From JBQCHF01 sp051953655 (GTDB lineage Bacteria; Actinomycetota; Actinomycetes; Motilibacterales; Motilibacteraceae), in contig JBQCIO010000155.1 of assembly GCA_051953655.1 (NCBI GenBank), positions 1 to 13,498 on the forward strand: DNA of 13,498 nucleotides, written 5' to 3'. The notes under the pieces were generated by a model. The model had not been told where the DNA came from. It saw only the letters and a program-made list of their open reading frames with translations, and made no database searches. Of the stretch, positions 1 through 7,634 are shown one piece after another. Position 1 is the first letter of the stretch. The number at the start of each line of letters is the position of its first letter. A program made the translations under genes and the position numbers.

Positions 1-71
1 CGCCACCGGATAGGGATACACCCGCCCGGACGGGGTCGTGGTCGTCCCCTTTGGGGCGCTGGGGCAGTGAG

Positions 72-126
72 CGTGATTGTTAAGGGTCTATGGCGGTTTC
101 TGCGCAAAAAACCCTACACGATCACG
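72..126. repeat. Palindromic intergenic element, copy 1
   Basis: The left arm at 72-87 and the right arm at 111-126 are reverse complements at 13 of 16 positions. The right half, ACCCTACACGATCACGG, repeats almost exactly at 1024-1040. TCTGCGC lies exactly 5 bases before ACCCT in both copies. The TGA stop of the leftward membrane-protein gene (122-124) is inside the right arm. The position at the 3' end of a gene suggests a transcript-end structure or a repeat-family insertion. The T-run on the minus strand is in the loop, not after the stem, so this is not a classic Rho-independent terminator. Confidence 0.7.
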
Positions 127-922
127 GAAGGGGACGGCTGGGGCGGGTGGGGTGGGCCGAGCGGCGGACCACCGCCGCGGCGGCCAGTGCGACGACGGCG
201 GCCGCGGCCGCGGGGATCAGCCCGCGCAGGCCGACCACCTCGACGGTCCGGCTCAGCTCCATGAGGACCAGCAGCAGCCCGACGGCCGAGAGGAGCACGG
301 TGCCGGCCAGCAGGGTGAGCAGCTCGGTCAGCGGGATCCGGCACACGACGGCGGCGGCGACGGCCAGGGCCAGCGCGAGCAGCAGCGCGGCCAGCTCGTA
401 GCCCGTCACCTGCCGCTGGTCGAACCCCTCGCTGAGCTGGATCACGCTCACGGCGACGGCCCCCGCGGCCGCGCCAGCCAGCACCAGGACCGGACCGCCG
501 CGGCGCGCGGGCACCAGCGGACCGGCCCCGCTGCGCAGCAGCGCCACGGCGGCCAGGGCGAAGAGCACCGCCGGCAGGACGAAGTGCACCAGCAGGGGTT
601 GCACCAGGGAGTCCTTCTCCGCCCACAGCCCCTGCGAGGTCGCGCGCAGCCAGAGCAGCGTCACGATCCCGAGGACGAGGTACCCCGCCGTGCTGGCGGC
701 CGCGAGACCGCAGCAGGCGCGCAGAGCCGCCCGGACCCCGAGCGCGGCGGCCGAGACCACCGCCAGGGCGAGGAGCAGCACGACCACCGCCGCGGCGGTC
801 AGCTGGAAGGAGTGGCCGCGGCCGGTGACCAGATAGCCGAGCAGCAGCCCAGCCGCGCCTGCGGCGCACGCCGCGATCCTCGAGCGGGTGCTGCCCGCGA
901 GCCTGCCGGCGTCGAACGTCAT
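122..922 (-). CDS. Multi-pass membrane protein of unknown function
   Basis: The predicted protein has 266 residues and is very rich in Ala, Leu and Val. Roughly seven or eight hydrophobic stretches are visible, near residues 16-33, 41-63, 78-93, 105-129, 142-162, 173-193, 198-222 and 230-253. Short Arg-rich loops separate some of them and the C-terminus is basic (VRRSAHPTRPSRPLP). I recognise no catalytic motif or named family. The ATG at 922 was chosen because a G-rich stretch (GGGGGA) lies just upstream. An earlier in-frame ATG would start inside the palindrome at 986-1039. The gene is 112 bp beyond galK on the same strand, so it could be read through from the gal operon or have its own promoter (TACGGT on the minus strand at 954-959 is a weak -10 candidate). 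A role in galactose use cannot be inferred. The strand choice is supported by the consistent hydrophobic pattern, whereas overlapping frames give Arg- or Gln-rich nonsense. Confidence 0.72.
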   Translation of the reverse strand: MTFDAGRLAGSTRSRIAACAAGAAGLLLGYLVTGRGHSFQLTAAAVVVLLLALAVVSAAALGVRAALRACCGLAAASTAGYLVLGIVTLLWLRATSQGLWAEKDSLVQPLLVHFVLPAVLFALAAVALLRSGAGPLVPARRGGPVLVLAGAAAGAVAVSVIQLSEGFDQRQVTGYELAALLLALALAVAAAVVCRIPLTELLTLLAGTVLLSAVGLLLVLMELSRTVEVVGLRGLIPAAAAAVVALAAAAVVRRSAHPTRPSRPLP

Positions 923-985
923 CGAGATCCCCCGTCCCCTGAGCCGTGCACCCACCGTAGCGCCCCGACCTCCGGCGCCCCTCCC

Positions 986-1034
986 CATGATCATGAAGGG
1001 TTGATGACGCCTCTGCGCCGTCAACCCTTCACGA

Positions 1035-1039
<5 letters not shown>
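986..1039. repeat. Palindromic intergenic element, copy 2
   Basis: The arms at 986-1004 and 1021-1039 match at 17 of 19 positions, and both mismatches become G-U pairs in leftward RNA. The leftward transcript can therefore form a 19-bp stem around a 16-nt loop. The right half shares 24 of 29 aligned positions with copy 1 (positions 99-127 against 1012-1040). The galK TGA stop (1035-1037) lies inside the right arm. No U-tract follows the stem. It may end or stabilise the gal mRNA before the membrane-protein gene. Confidence 0.8.
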
Positions 1040-2230
<1,191 letters not shown>

Positions 2231-2234
<4 letters not shown>

Positions 2235-3196
2235 GCCTGTCCGTCCCCGCTCTGCGCCTGCATGAAGTTCCACGCGTCCGCCACGATCCGGTCCAGGTCG
2301 AGCTCCGGGCGCCAGCCGACGGCGGCGGCGATGCGCGCGCTGGAGGCCACCAGGCTTGCCGGATCGCCGGCGCGGCGCGGGTGCTCCTCGGCCGGGATCG
2401 GGTGACCGGTCACCCGGCGGCAGGCCTCGAGCACCTCGCGCACGCTGAATCCCGTGCCGCTGCCGAGGTTCCACACCGTGTGCTGCCCGGGCACCGCGGC
2501 CTCCAGGGCCAGCAGGTGCGCGCGGCCGAGGTCGACGACGTGCAGGTAGTCGCGGATCGGGGTGCCGTCCGGCGTCGGGTAGTCCGTGCCGAACAGCGCC
2601 GCCGAGGGGCGGGAACCCGCGGCCACCGCGAGGAGATTCGGGATGAGGTGGGTCTCGGTGGCGTGCCGCTCGCCGAACCGGCCCAGCGCGCCGCCCACGT
2701 TGAAGTAGCGCAGGCTCACCGCGGCCAGCCCGTGCGCGGCCGCCTCGCCGGCCAGGATGTGGTCCACGGCGAGCTTGCTCTGGCCGTAGGGGTTGATCGG
2801 CACGGCCGGGTCGTCCTCGGTGATGGGCACCGAGCGCGGCTCGCCGTAGGTGGCCGCGGTGGAGGAGAACACCATCCGCTGCACCCCGGCCGCGCGCACC
2901 GCCTCCACCAGTGCCAGCGAGCCGACCACGTTGTTCTCCCAGTAGAGCTCGGGAGAAGCCACCGACTCGGCCACCAGCGACTTGGCCGCGAAGTGCAGCA
3001 CGCCGTGGAAGGAACGGTCGAGCACCTTGCCGGCATCGTGGATGCGGGCCTCGACCAGCTCGGCGCCGTCGGGCACGGCGTCGCGGTGGCCGGTGCTCAG
3101 GTCGTCGAGCACCACGACGTCGTGGCCGGCGTCGAGCAGCTGGGCGGTGACGACGGAGCCGATGTAGCCGGCCCCGCCGGTGACGAGGAGCTTCAT
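2231..3196 (-). CDS. galE: UDP-glucose 4-epimerase
   Basis: GalE interconverts UDP-galactose and UDP-glucose using tightly bound NAD, regenerating UDP-glucose for GalT. The 321-residue protein is an extended SDR enzyme. It has a Rossmann GGAGYIGS motif at residues 7-14, DDLSTG at 31-36, HFAAKSLVAES at 68-78, and the catalytic YGQSK (Tyr137, Lys141). The usual catalytic Ser of the SSSATVYG motif appears to be Thr113 here (SSTAATYG), a conservative change. NPYGQSK, RYFNVGGA and the LGSGTGFSVREV region are also typical. The ATG at 3196 starts exactly at the Rossmann strand, 11 nt after the galT stop, with AGGGA about 8 nt upstream as a weak ribosome-binding site. Its stop overlaps the galK start. 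The start codon lies within a 12-mer shared with the palindrome at 986-1039. Confidence 0.97.
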
Positions 3197-3204
3197 GAAG
3201 GGTT
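3193..3204. repeat. Half-copy of the palindromic element at the galT/galE junction
   Basis: TCATGAAGGGTT at 3193-3204 is identical to 991-1002 in palindrome copy 2. Here it forms the galE start codon and the spacer upstream of it. No matching second arm is seen nearby, so it may be a decayed or partial copy, or coincidence. Confidence 0.35.
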
Positions 3205-3207
3205 TCC

Positions 3208-4299
3208 CTACCCCGTCGGCCCGGCTTCGCGCAGCCGCCTGGCTGCCTCCTCGGGCATGACGTCGTTGATGAACGCGCCCATGGCCGACTCCGAGCCGGC
3301 CAGGAACTTGAGCTTGGTCTCGGTGCGCTTGGTGGAGAACAGCTCGAGGTGGCAGTAGGCCAGGTCGCGGTCCGAGCGCACCGGCGCCTGGTGCCAGGCC
3401 GCGATGTAGGGCAGCGGGCTGCCGTAGAGGCCGTCGAGCCGGCCGAGCAGGTCGAGGTAGACGTGGGCGAGGTCGTCGCGCTCGGCCTCGGTGAGCGCGG
3501 GCAGGTCGGGCACCTGCCGCCGCGGGTAGAGGTGCACCTCGACCGGCCACCGGGCCGCGGCCGGCACGAACGCGACCCAGTGCTCGGACTCGGTGACGAT
3601 CCGAACCCCCGCCCGCAGCTCGGCCGCCAGGACGTCGGCGAACAGGTTGCGCCAGGTGCGCTCGCGGTGCCGGCGGGCCGAGTCGAGCTGCTGCCGGGTG
3701 CGCGGGGTGACGAACGGGTAGGCGTAGATCTGCCCGTGCGGGTGCCCGAGCGTGACGCCGATCTCCTTGCCGCGGTTCTCGAAGCAGAACACCTGCTCCA
3801 CGTGGGGGATCTGCGCCAGCTCCAGGGTGCGGTCCACCCACGCCTCGACCACCAGGCGGACCTGCGTGGGGGTGAGCTCGCCGAACGAGGAGTCGTGGTC
3901 GCTGGTGAAGCAGACCACCTCGCAGCGTCCCAGACCGGCCTGCCGGGTGGCCGGTCCCAGGCCGTCGTCCAGGGCGCCGACCGGACCGGCCGCCGTGGTC
4001 AGTGACGGGAAGCGGTTCTCGAACACGACGACGTCGTAGTCGGGCGAGGGGATCTCGGTCTGCCGCCCGTCGGTGGACGGGCACAGCGGGCACTCGTCGG
4101 CCGGCGGGTGGAAGGTGCGGCTCTGCCGGTGCGAGGCGATGGCGACCCACTCGTCCAGCAGCGGGTCGTAGCGGATCTCCGAGCTGGTGGCGGTGGCCGG
4201 CAGGTCGCGCGGGTCGTGCAGGCAGCGCACCGCGTCGTCCGACTGGTCGTAGTAGATGATCTCGCGACCGTCGGCGAGACGGGCGGAGGTCCGCTTCAC
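3208..4299 (-). CDS. galT: Galactose-1-phosphate uridylyltransferase
   Basis: GalT swaps UMP from UDP-glucose onto galactose-1-phosphate, giving UDP-galactose and glucose-1-phosphate, through a uridylyl-histidine intermediate. The 363-residue protein (family about 350) has the N-terminal RYDPLLDEWV segment, a Cys70-x2-Cys73 zinc-binding pair (ECPLCPS), FENRFPSL at 93-100, and the active-site GHPHGQIYAYP at 185-195 with His188 as the nucleophile. VEVHLYPRR at 253-261 and the C-terminal HLELFS...KFLAGSE region carrying His317 are also present. The GTG at 4299 overlaps the stop of the regulator gene (GTGA). The protein from there begins with the expected VKRTSARLADGREI, while upstream sequence is only regulator gene read in another frame. 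galE follows after 11 nt. The order galT-galE-galK is common in actinobacteria. Confidence 0.97.
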   Translation of the reverse strand: MKRTSARLADGREIIYYDQSDDAVRCLHDPRDLPATATSSEIRYDPLLDEWVAIASHRQSRTFHPPADECPLCPSTDGRQTEIPSPDYDVVVFENRFPSLTTAAGPVGALDDGLGPATRQAGLGRCEVVCFTSDHDSSFGELTPTQVRLVVEAWVDRTLELAQIPHVEQVFCFENRGKEIGVTLGHPHGQIYAYPFVTPRTRQQLDSARRHRERTWRNLFADVLAAELRAGVRIVTESEHWVAFVPAAARWPVEVHLYPRRQVPDLPALTEAERDDLAHVYLDLLGRLDGLYGSPLPYIAAWHQAPVRSDRDLAYCHLELFSTKRTETKLKFLAGSESAMGAFINDVMPEEAARRLREAGPTG

Positions 4300-5111
4300 G
4301 ATGCCTCCCGGGACGGGCGGGTTGCCTTGGCGCGCAGCGGCGCGATGACGAGCTCGCCGACGCTCTCCTGCAGGACGGCGCGCGCCTCGCGGTCGAGACG
4401 CTCGTCGCTCACCAGCACGTCGGCGTCGGAGAGCTGGGCGAAGGTGCTGATGCCGACCACGCCCCACTTGGAGGAGTCGGCCACGATGACCAGCCGGCGG
4501 CCGGCCGCCGCCAGCGCGCGGTCGGTGTCGGCCTCGAGCAGGTTGGGCGTGGTGAAGCCGCTGTGCTGATCCATGCCGTGCACGCCCATGAAGACCAGGT
4601 CGAGGTTGAGCGCCTGCAGCGTGGTGACGGCGACCGGGCCCACCAGCGCGTCGGACGGGGTGCGCACGCCGCCGGTCAGCACCACGGTCTGGTCGGACCG
4701 GCCGCCGCGGTGCAGCACGTCCGCCACCTGGATCGAGTTCGTGACCACGGTGATGCCGGGCACCTCGCGCAGCTCGTGGGCGAGGGTCCACGTGGTGGTG
4801 CCGGCGGACAGCCCGATCGCCTGGCCGGGGCGCACCAGCTTGGCGGCCACCCGGGCGATGGCCTCCTTCTCGGTGCGCTCGCGGACCTGCTTGGCCTCGA
4901 AGCCGGGCTCCTCGACCGAGCCGGTGCGCGGGAGGGTGGCGCCGCCGTGCACCTTGTCCACCAGGCCCTGGCGGGCCAGGGTGTCCAGGTCGCGCCGGAT
5001 GGTCATGTCCGAGACGTGCAGGTTGCGCACCAGGTCGCTCACGCGCACGGCGCCACGGCGCTCCACCTCTTCGAGGATGAGCGCCTGACGCTGGGCGGCG
5101 AGCACCGTCAC
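4296..5111 (-). CDS. DeoR-family transcriptional regulator, probable galactoside repressor
   Basis: The 271-residue protein is a complete DeoR/GlpR-type regulator. The N-terminal winged helix-turn-helix spans about residues 5-58 and has the family signature (RVSDLVRNLHVSDMTIRRDL, then GLVDKVHGGA at 49-58). The C-terminal sugar-phosphate sensor domain shows GLSAGTTTWTLA, TNSIQVADVL, LTGGVRTPSDALVGP and DLVFMGVHG. DeoR proteins usually repress sugar operons and are released by a phosphorylated intermediate; galactose-1-phosphate or a related metabolite is a plausible effector here, by inference. GTG at 5111 is preferred: GAGGAGGG lies upstream and the gene begins 4 nt after the beta-galactosidase stop. 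A second in-frame GTG at 5105 is possible. The gene sits inside the operon it probably controls, which implies autoregulation. Candidate targets are the boxes at 7160-7187 and 7554-7573. Confidence 0.93.
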   Translation of the reverse strand: MTVLAAQRQALILEEVERRGAVRVSDLVRNLHVSDMTIRRDLDTLARQGLVDKVHGGATLPRTGSVEEPGFEAKQVRERTEKEAIARVAAKLVRPGQAIGLSAGTTTWTLAHELREVPGITVVTNSIQVADVLHRGGRSDQTVVLTGGVRTPSDALVGPVAVTTLQALNLDLVFMGVHGMDQHSGFTTPNLLEADTDRALAAAGRRLVIVADSSKWGVVGISTFAQLSDADVLVSDERLDREARAVLQESVGELVIAPLRAKATRPSREAS

Positions 5112-5115
5112 TGGG

Positions 5116-7125
5116 TTATCCCTCCTCGCGGACCACTGCGACGTCGCCGGCCGGCACGACGAGCTCGCCCGCGCACGTGGCGCCGGTGAGCAGCTCGGTG
5201 CCGGTGACGGCCACGCGGGCGTCGGCATCGGTGTGGTTGATGACGAACAGGTAGTCAACCGTGCCCCCGGACCCGGTCCTCACCGCGCCCCGGCGTCGCA
5301 CCATCTCGACGCCGGGGGCGGCGGTGAGCACGGGGCCGACCCCCGCGTCGGCGAGCAGGCGGTCCACCAACCGCCGCGTCGCCGACGGGTCGAGCCTCGT
5401 GGCGGCGTACCAGGCGGTGCCCCGACTCGCGGCGCGTCGGGTCACTGCCGGCACGCCCGGCAGCGGGCCGTCGACGTAGCTGGCCACGGCCTCCGCACCC
5501 TCCAGGTGCAGCCACTCGGTCCAGACGTCGGCGGTGGAGCCGTCGTCGAGAGAGACCCTCTCGCCGGCTCGCAGGGGGAAGAACTCCTCGGTGCGCACCC
5601 CGAGCAGCTCCCGGAAGGCGCCGGGGTAGCCGCCCATGCGGATGTGGTCGTCCTCGTCCACGATGCCGCTGAAGTAGGTGACCAGGACCGTGCCGCCGTT
5701 CGCGGCGAACTCACGCACCGCGGCGGCGTGCTCGTCACGGACGAGGTAGAGGGTGGGCGCGACCACGATTCTGTATCGTGACAGATCGCTGGACGGGTGG
5801 ACGACGTCCACCGTCACCCCGGCGTCCCAGAAGGCTCGGTAGAGCGAGCGGATCTGGTCCACGTAGGTGACGTCGGTGCTGGGGTGGGAGTCGAGCTCCA
5901 CGCCCCACCAGGCCTCGAAGTCGAACAGCATCGCGACGTCGGCCTGCACCCGGCTGCCGGCCACCTCGGCCAGCCGGCCGAGGTCGGCGCCGAGCCGGCA
6001 CACCTCGCGGAAGACCTTGGTGTCCGCGCCGGCGTGCGGGACCAGGGCGGAGTGGTACTTCTCCGCGCCGGCGGCACTGGCCCGCCACTGGAAGAACAGG
6101 ACGGCGTCGGCGCCGCGGGCCACGTGCGCCAGGCTGTTGCGGCGCATCTCCCCGGGGAGCTTGGCCACGTTGCGCGGCTGCCAGTTGACCGCGCTGGTCG
6201 AGTGCTCCATGAGGAACCACGGGGCACCGCCGGCCACGCCGCGGGTGAGGTCGGCGGCGAAGGCGAGCCCGACCTGGTTGTCGGGGTCGGCGGCGTCGAG
6301 GTAGTGGTCGTTGGAGACCAGGTCGACGTCGTCGGTCCAGGAGAAGTAGTCCATCCACTTGATGCCGGTGCCCAGCATGAAGTTGGTGGTGACCGGCTGG
6401 GTGGTGAGCGAGTGCAGCAGCTCGCGCTCGGCGCGCAGCTGCGCGCGCTGCTCGTCGGAGGAGAAGCGGGCGAAGTCCAGCTGCTGGGTGGGGTTGGCGA
6501 AGGTGGGCGCCTTGCGCGGCGGGAGGACCTCCTCCCAGGCGTGGTAGCGCTGGCTCCAGAACGCGGTGCCCCAGGCCCGGTTGAGCTCCTCGAGCGTGCC
6601 GTAGCGCTCCTGCAGCCAGCGGCGGAAGGCCTGCGCGGAGACGTCGCAGTAGCAGTGCACGTTGTGGCAGCCGAGCTCGTTGGAGACGTGCCACATGGTG
6701 ACCGCGGGGTGCTGGCTGTAGCGCTTGGCCACCTGCTCGACCAGCCGCAGCGACCGCTCGCGGAACACCGGCGAGCTGGGGCAGTAGGCCTGCCGGCCGC
6801 CGGGGTGCAGGACGCGCGCGTCGTGGTCGACCGGCAGCGTCTCGGGGTGCAGCCGGGCCAGCCACGGGGGCGGGCTGGCGGTCGCGGTGGCAAGGTCGAC
6901 GCTGATGCCGCCTTCGTGCAGCAGGTCGAGCACGCGGTCGAGCCAGTCGAACTCGTAGCGGTCGGGCTCGGGCTCGAGCAGGGCCCAGCTGAAGATGCCG
7001 ACCGAGACCAGCGTGACGCCGGCCCGCTGCATGAGCCGGACGTCCTCGGCCCAGACCTCCTCGGGCCACTGCTCAGGGTTGTAGTCGCCGCCGAAGGCGA
7101 TGCCGGAGGGGGTCCAGGGGCGCAC
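5116..7125 (-). CDS. GH42 beta-galactosidase, cytoplasmic
   Basis: The 669-residue protein matches GH42 in length and order: catalytic TIM barrel (about 1-390), trimerisation/Rossmann-like domain (about 395-590) and a small C-terminal beta domain. The N-terminus GIAFGGDYNPEQWPEEVW is typical. The acid/base is probably Glu150 in HVSNELGCH and the nucleophile Glu307 in WFLMEHSTSAVNW. Cys115, Cys153, Cys158 and Cys160 probably form the zinc cluster seen in many family members. No signal peptide is visible, so the enzyme acts on imported galactosides (lactose, galacto-oligosaccharides or galactan fragments; the exact substrate cannot be read from sequence). The GTG at 7125 gives the conserved start but has no Shine-Dalgarno. 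A candidate promoter ends about 7 nt upstream, which suggests a leaderless mRNA. It is the first gene of the leftward operon and lies 4 nt from the regulator gene. Confidence 0.96.
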   Translation of the reverse strand: MRPWTPSGIAFGGDYNPEQWPEEVWAEDVRLMQRAGVTLVSVGIFSWALLEPEPDRYEFDWLDRVLDLLHEGGISVDLATATASPPPWLARLHPETLPVDHDARVLHPGGRQAYCPSSPVFRERSLRLVEQVAKRYSQHPAVTMWHVSNELGCHNVHCYCDVSAQAFRRWLQERYGTLEELNRAWGTAFWSQRYHAWEEVLPPRKAPTFANPTQQLDFARFSSDEQRAQLRAERELLHSLTTQPVTTNFMLGTGIKWMDYFSWTDDVDLVSNDHYLDAADPDNQVGLAFAADLTRGVAGGAPWFLMEHSTSAVNWQPRNVAKLPGEMRRNSLAHVARGADAVLFFQWRASAAGAEKYHSALVPHAGADTKVFREVCRLGADLGRLAEVAGSRVQADVAMLFDFEAWWGVELDSHPSTDVTYVDQIRSLYRAFWDAGVTVDVVHPSSDLSRYRIVVAPTLYLVRDEHAAAVREFAANGGTVLVTYFSGIVDEDDHIRMGGYPGAFRELLGVRTEEFFPLRAGERVSLDDGSTADVWTEWLHLEGAEAVASYVDGPLPGVPAVTRRAASRGTAWYAATRLDPSATRRLVDRLLADAGVGPVLTAAPGVEMVRRRGAVRTGSGGTVDYLFVINHTDADARVAVTGTELLTGATCAGELVVPAGDVAVVREEG

Positions 7126-7132
7126 GACGACG

Positions 7133-7162
7133 AGAGTGGACCCAGGGCGGGGCGCAAGTCAA
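7133..7162 (-). promoter_or_regulatory. Candidate promoter of the beta-galactosidase/gal operon
   Basis: On the minus strand, TTGACT (7157-7162) resembles a -35 box. CACTCT (7133-7138), 18 bp further on, is a weak -10. Transcription would then start at or within a base or two of the GTG at 7125, matching the lack of a ribosome-binding site there. The -35 box is good; the -10 is poor. Confidence 0.45.
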
Positions 7163-7187
7163 CGTGATCCAACATGTTGCGACGTTG
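7160..7187. promoter_or_regulatory. Candidate operator upstream of the beta-galactosidase gene
   Basis: A perfect 10-bp palindrome, CAACATGTTG (7170-7179), is flanked by a second inverted pair, CAACGT (7160-7165) and ACGTTG (7182-7187), slightly off centre. The block abuts and partly overlaps the candidate -35 box. Read leftward it contains TGTTGGATC, which also lies upstream of the divergent binding-protein gene. A repressor bound here would block RNA polymerase. The DeoR regulator is the likely ligand by context only. Confidence 0.5.
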
Positions 7188-7501
7188 GAGTCTGTCGCGG
7201 CCGCTCTGGGCCGCCCTGCGGCGCCCCGCCGCCCGGACCGAACGACCCCGCCTCTCGGTCGATGCCCCGGTGGTCGTCGCGGCCCTCAGGCGGAGGCCTG
7301 AAGGCTCCTCGGCTCCTGAGCGGGCCCTCCCGCGTTCATCCGAGGGGGAAATGCGGGCAAGGACGCATGTTCCACACCTTGCTGGGCGAGCCGCGGCGTT
7401 CTGTGAGCCGCACCCGAGCCCGCCACGCTCCGTCCGGGCCGGCCGCAGGGCGGTGGCGGAGCGGGCGAGTCACGATCTGGTGACCGATCTCGCCAAGATG
7501 C
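7188..7501. other. Gene-free part of the divergent control region
   Basis: I find no convincing gene in this stretch. Open frames run through it on both strands, but their translations are Arg- and Pro-rich, they lack ribosome-binding sites, and one overlaps the binding-protein gene. Small structures seen are a hairpin with arms TCAGGC and GCCTGA at 7286-7301, and GTCAC-N6-GTGAC at 7469-7484 overlapping two CGATCT direct repeats (7473-7478 and 7484-7489). They may be additional regulator sites, but they have no close match elsewhere in the window. Confidence 0.4.
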
Positions 7502-7531
7502 TTGACAGTCACGCCCGGGACATCCCATCGT
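7502..7531 (+). promoter_or_regulatory. Candidate promoter of the transporter/alpha-galactosidase arm
   Basis: TTGACA at 7502-7507 is a perfect -35 consensus. CATCGT at 7526-7531, 18 bp on, is a weak -10; TAACTT at 7531-7536 would be too far away. Transcription would begin near 7538, leaving a leader of about 95 nt that contains the tandem 10-bp boxes. Confidence 0.4.
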
Positions 7532-7553
7532 AACTTCGGTTCCTGCGCGGACG

Positions 7554-7573
7554 TGTTCGATCCTGTTGGATCC
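7554..7573 (+). promoter_or_regulatory. Tandem 10-bp repeat, candidate operator
   Basis: TGTTCGATCC and TGTTGGATCC lie back to back with one base different. The second box also forms GATCC-TGTT-GGATC, an inverted repeat (7559-7572). Its TGTTGGATC core occurs in coding orientation upstream of the beta-galactosidase gene. The site lies just downstream of the candidate promoter, so binding would block elongation. Repeated TGTT-type boxes are known for some DeoR-family sugar regulators, so this regulon's DeoR is the first candidate. Confidence 0.5.
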
Positions 7574-7634
7574 CTGGTGGACCACTGGCGACGCCGAGGC
7601 GTGGGCAGCTCCTGTCATCCGTCGTGGAGGCTCG

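Noticed and set aside
46..56. CCCC-TTT-GGGG mini-hairpin near the left edge
   Set aside because: A 4-bp stem is expected by chance in DNA of this composition.
3..83. Possible C-terminal end of a rightward gene entering from the left, with a TAA stop at 81-83 inside the palindrome
   Set aside because: The 26-residue fragment has several codons rare for this genome (AGG, ACA, CCT, TTG) and only moderate GC at third positions. It is too short to support, though its stop inside the repeat would fit the pattern at galK.
7174..7533. Possible small genes in the divergent control region (7174-7533 and 7100-7483 rightward, 7286-7927 leftward)
   Set aside because: There is no ribosome-binding site, composition is Arg/Pro-rich, and they overlap promoter and operator candidates or the binding-protein gene.
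7566..7634. Longer start for the sugar-binding protein at 7566
   Set aside because: It would begin inside the tandem operator repeat, has no ribosome-binding site, and adds a non-conserved stretch; GGAGG precedes 7635.
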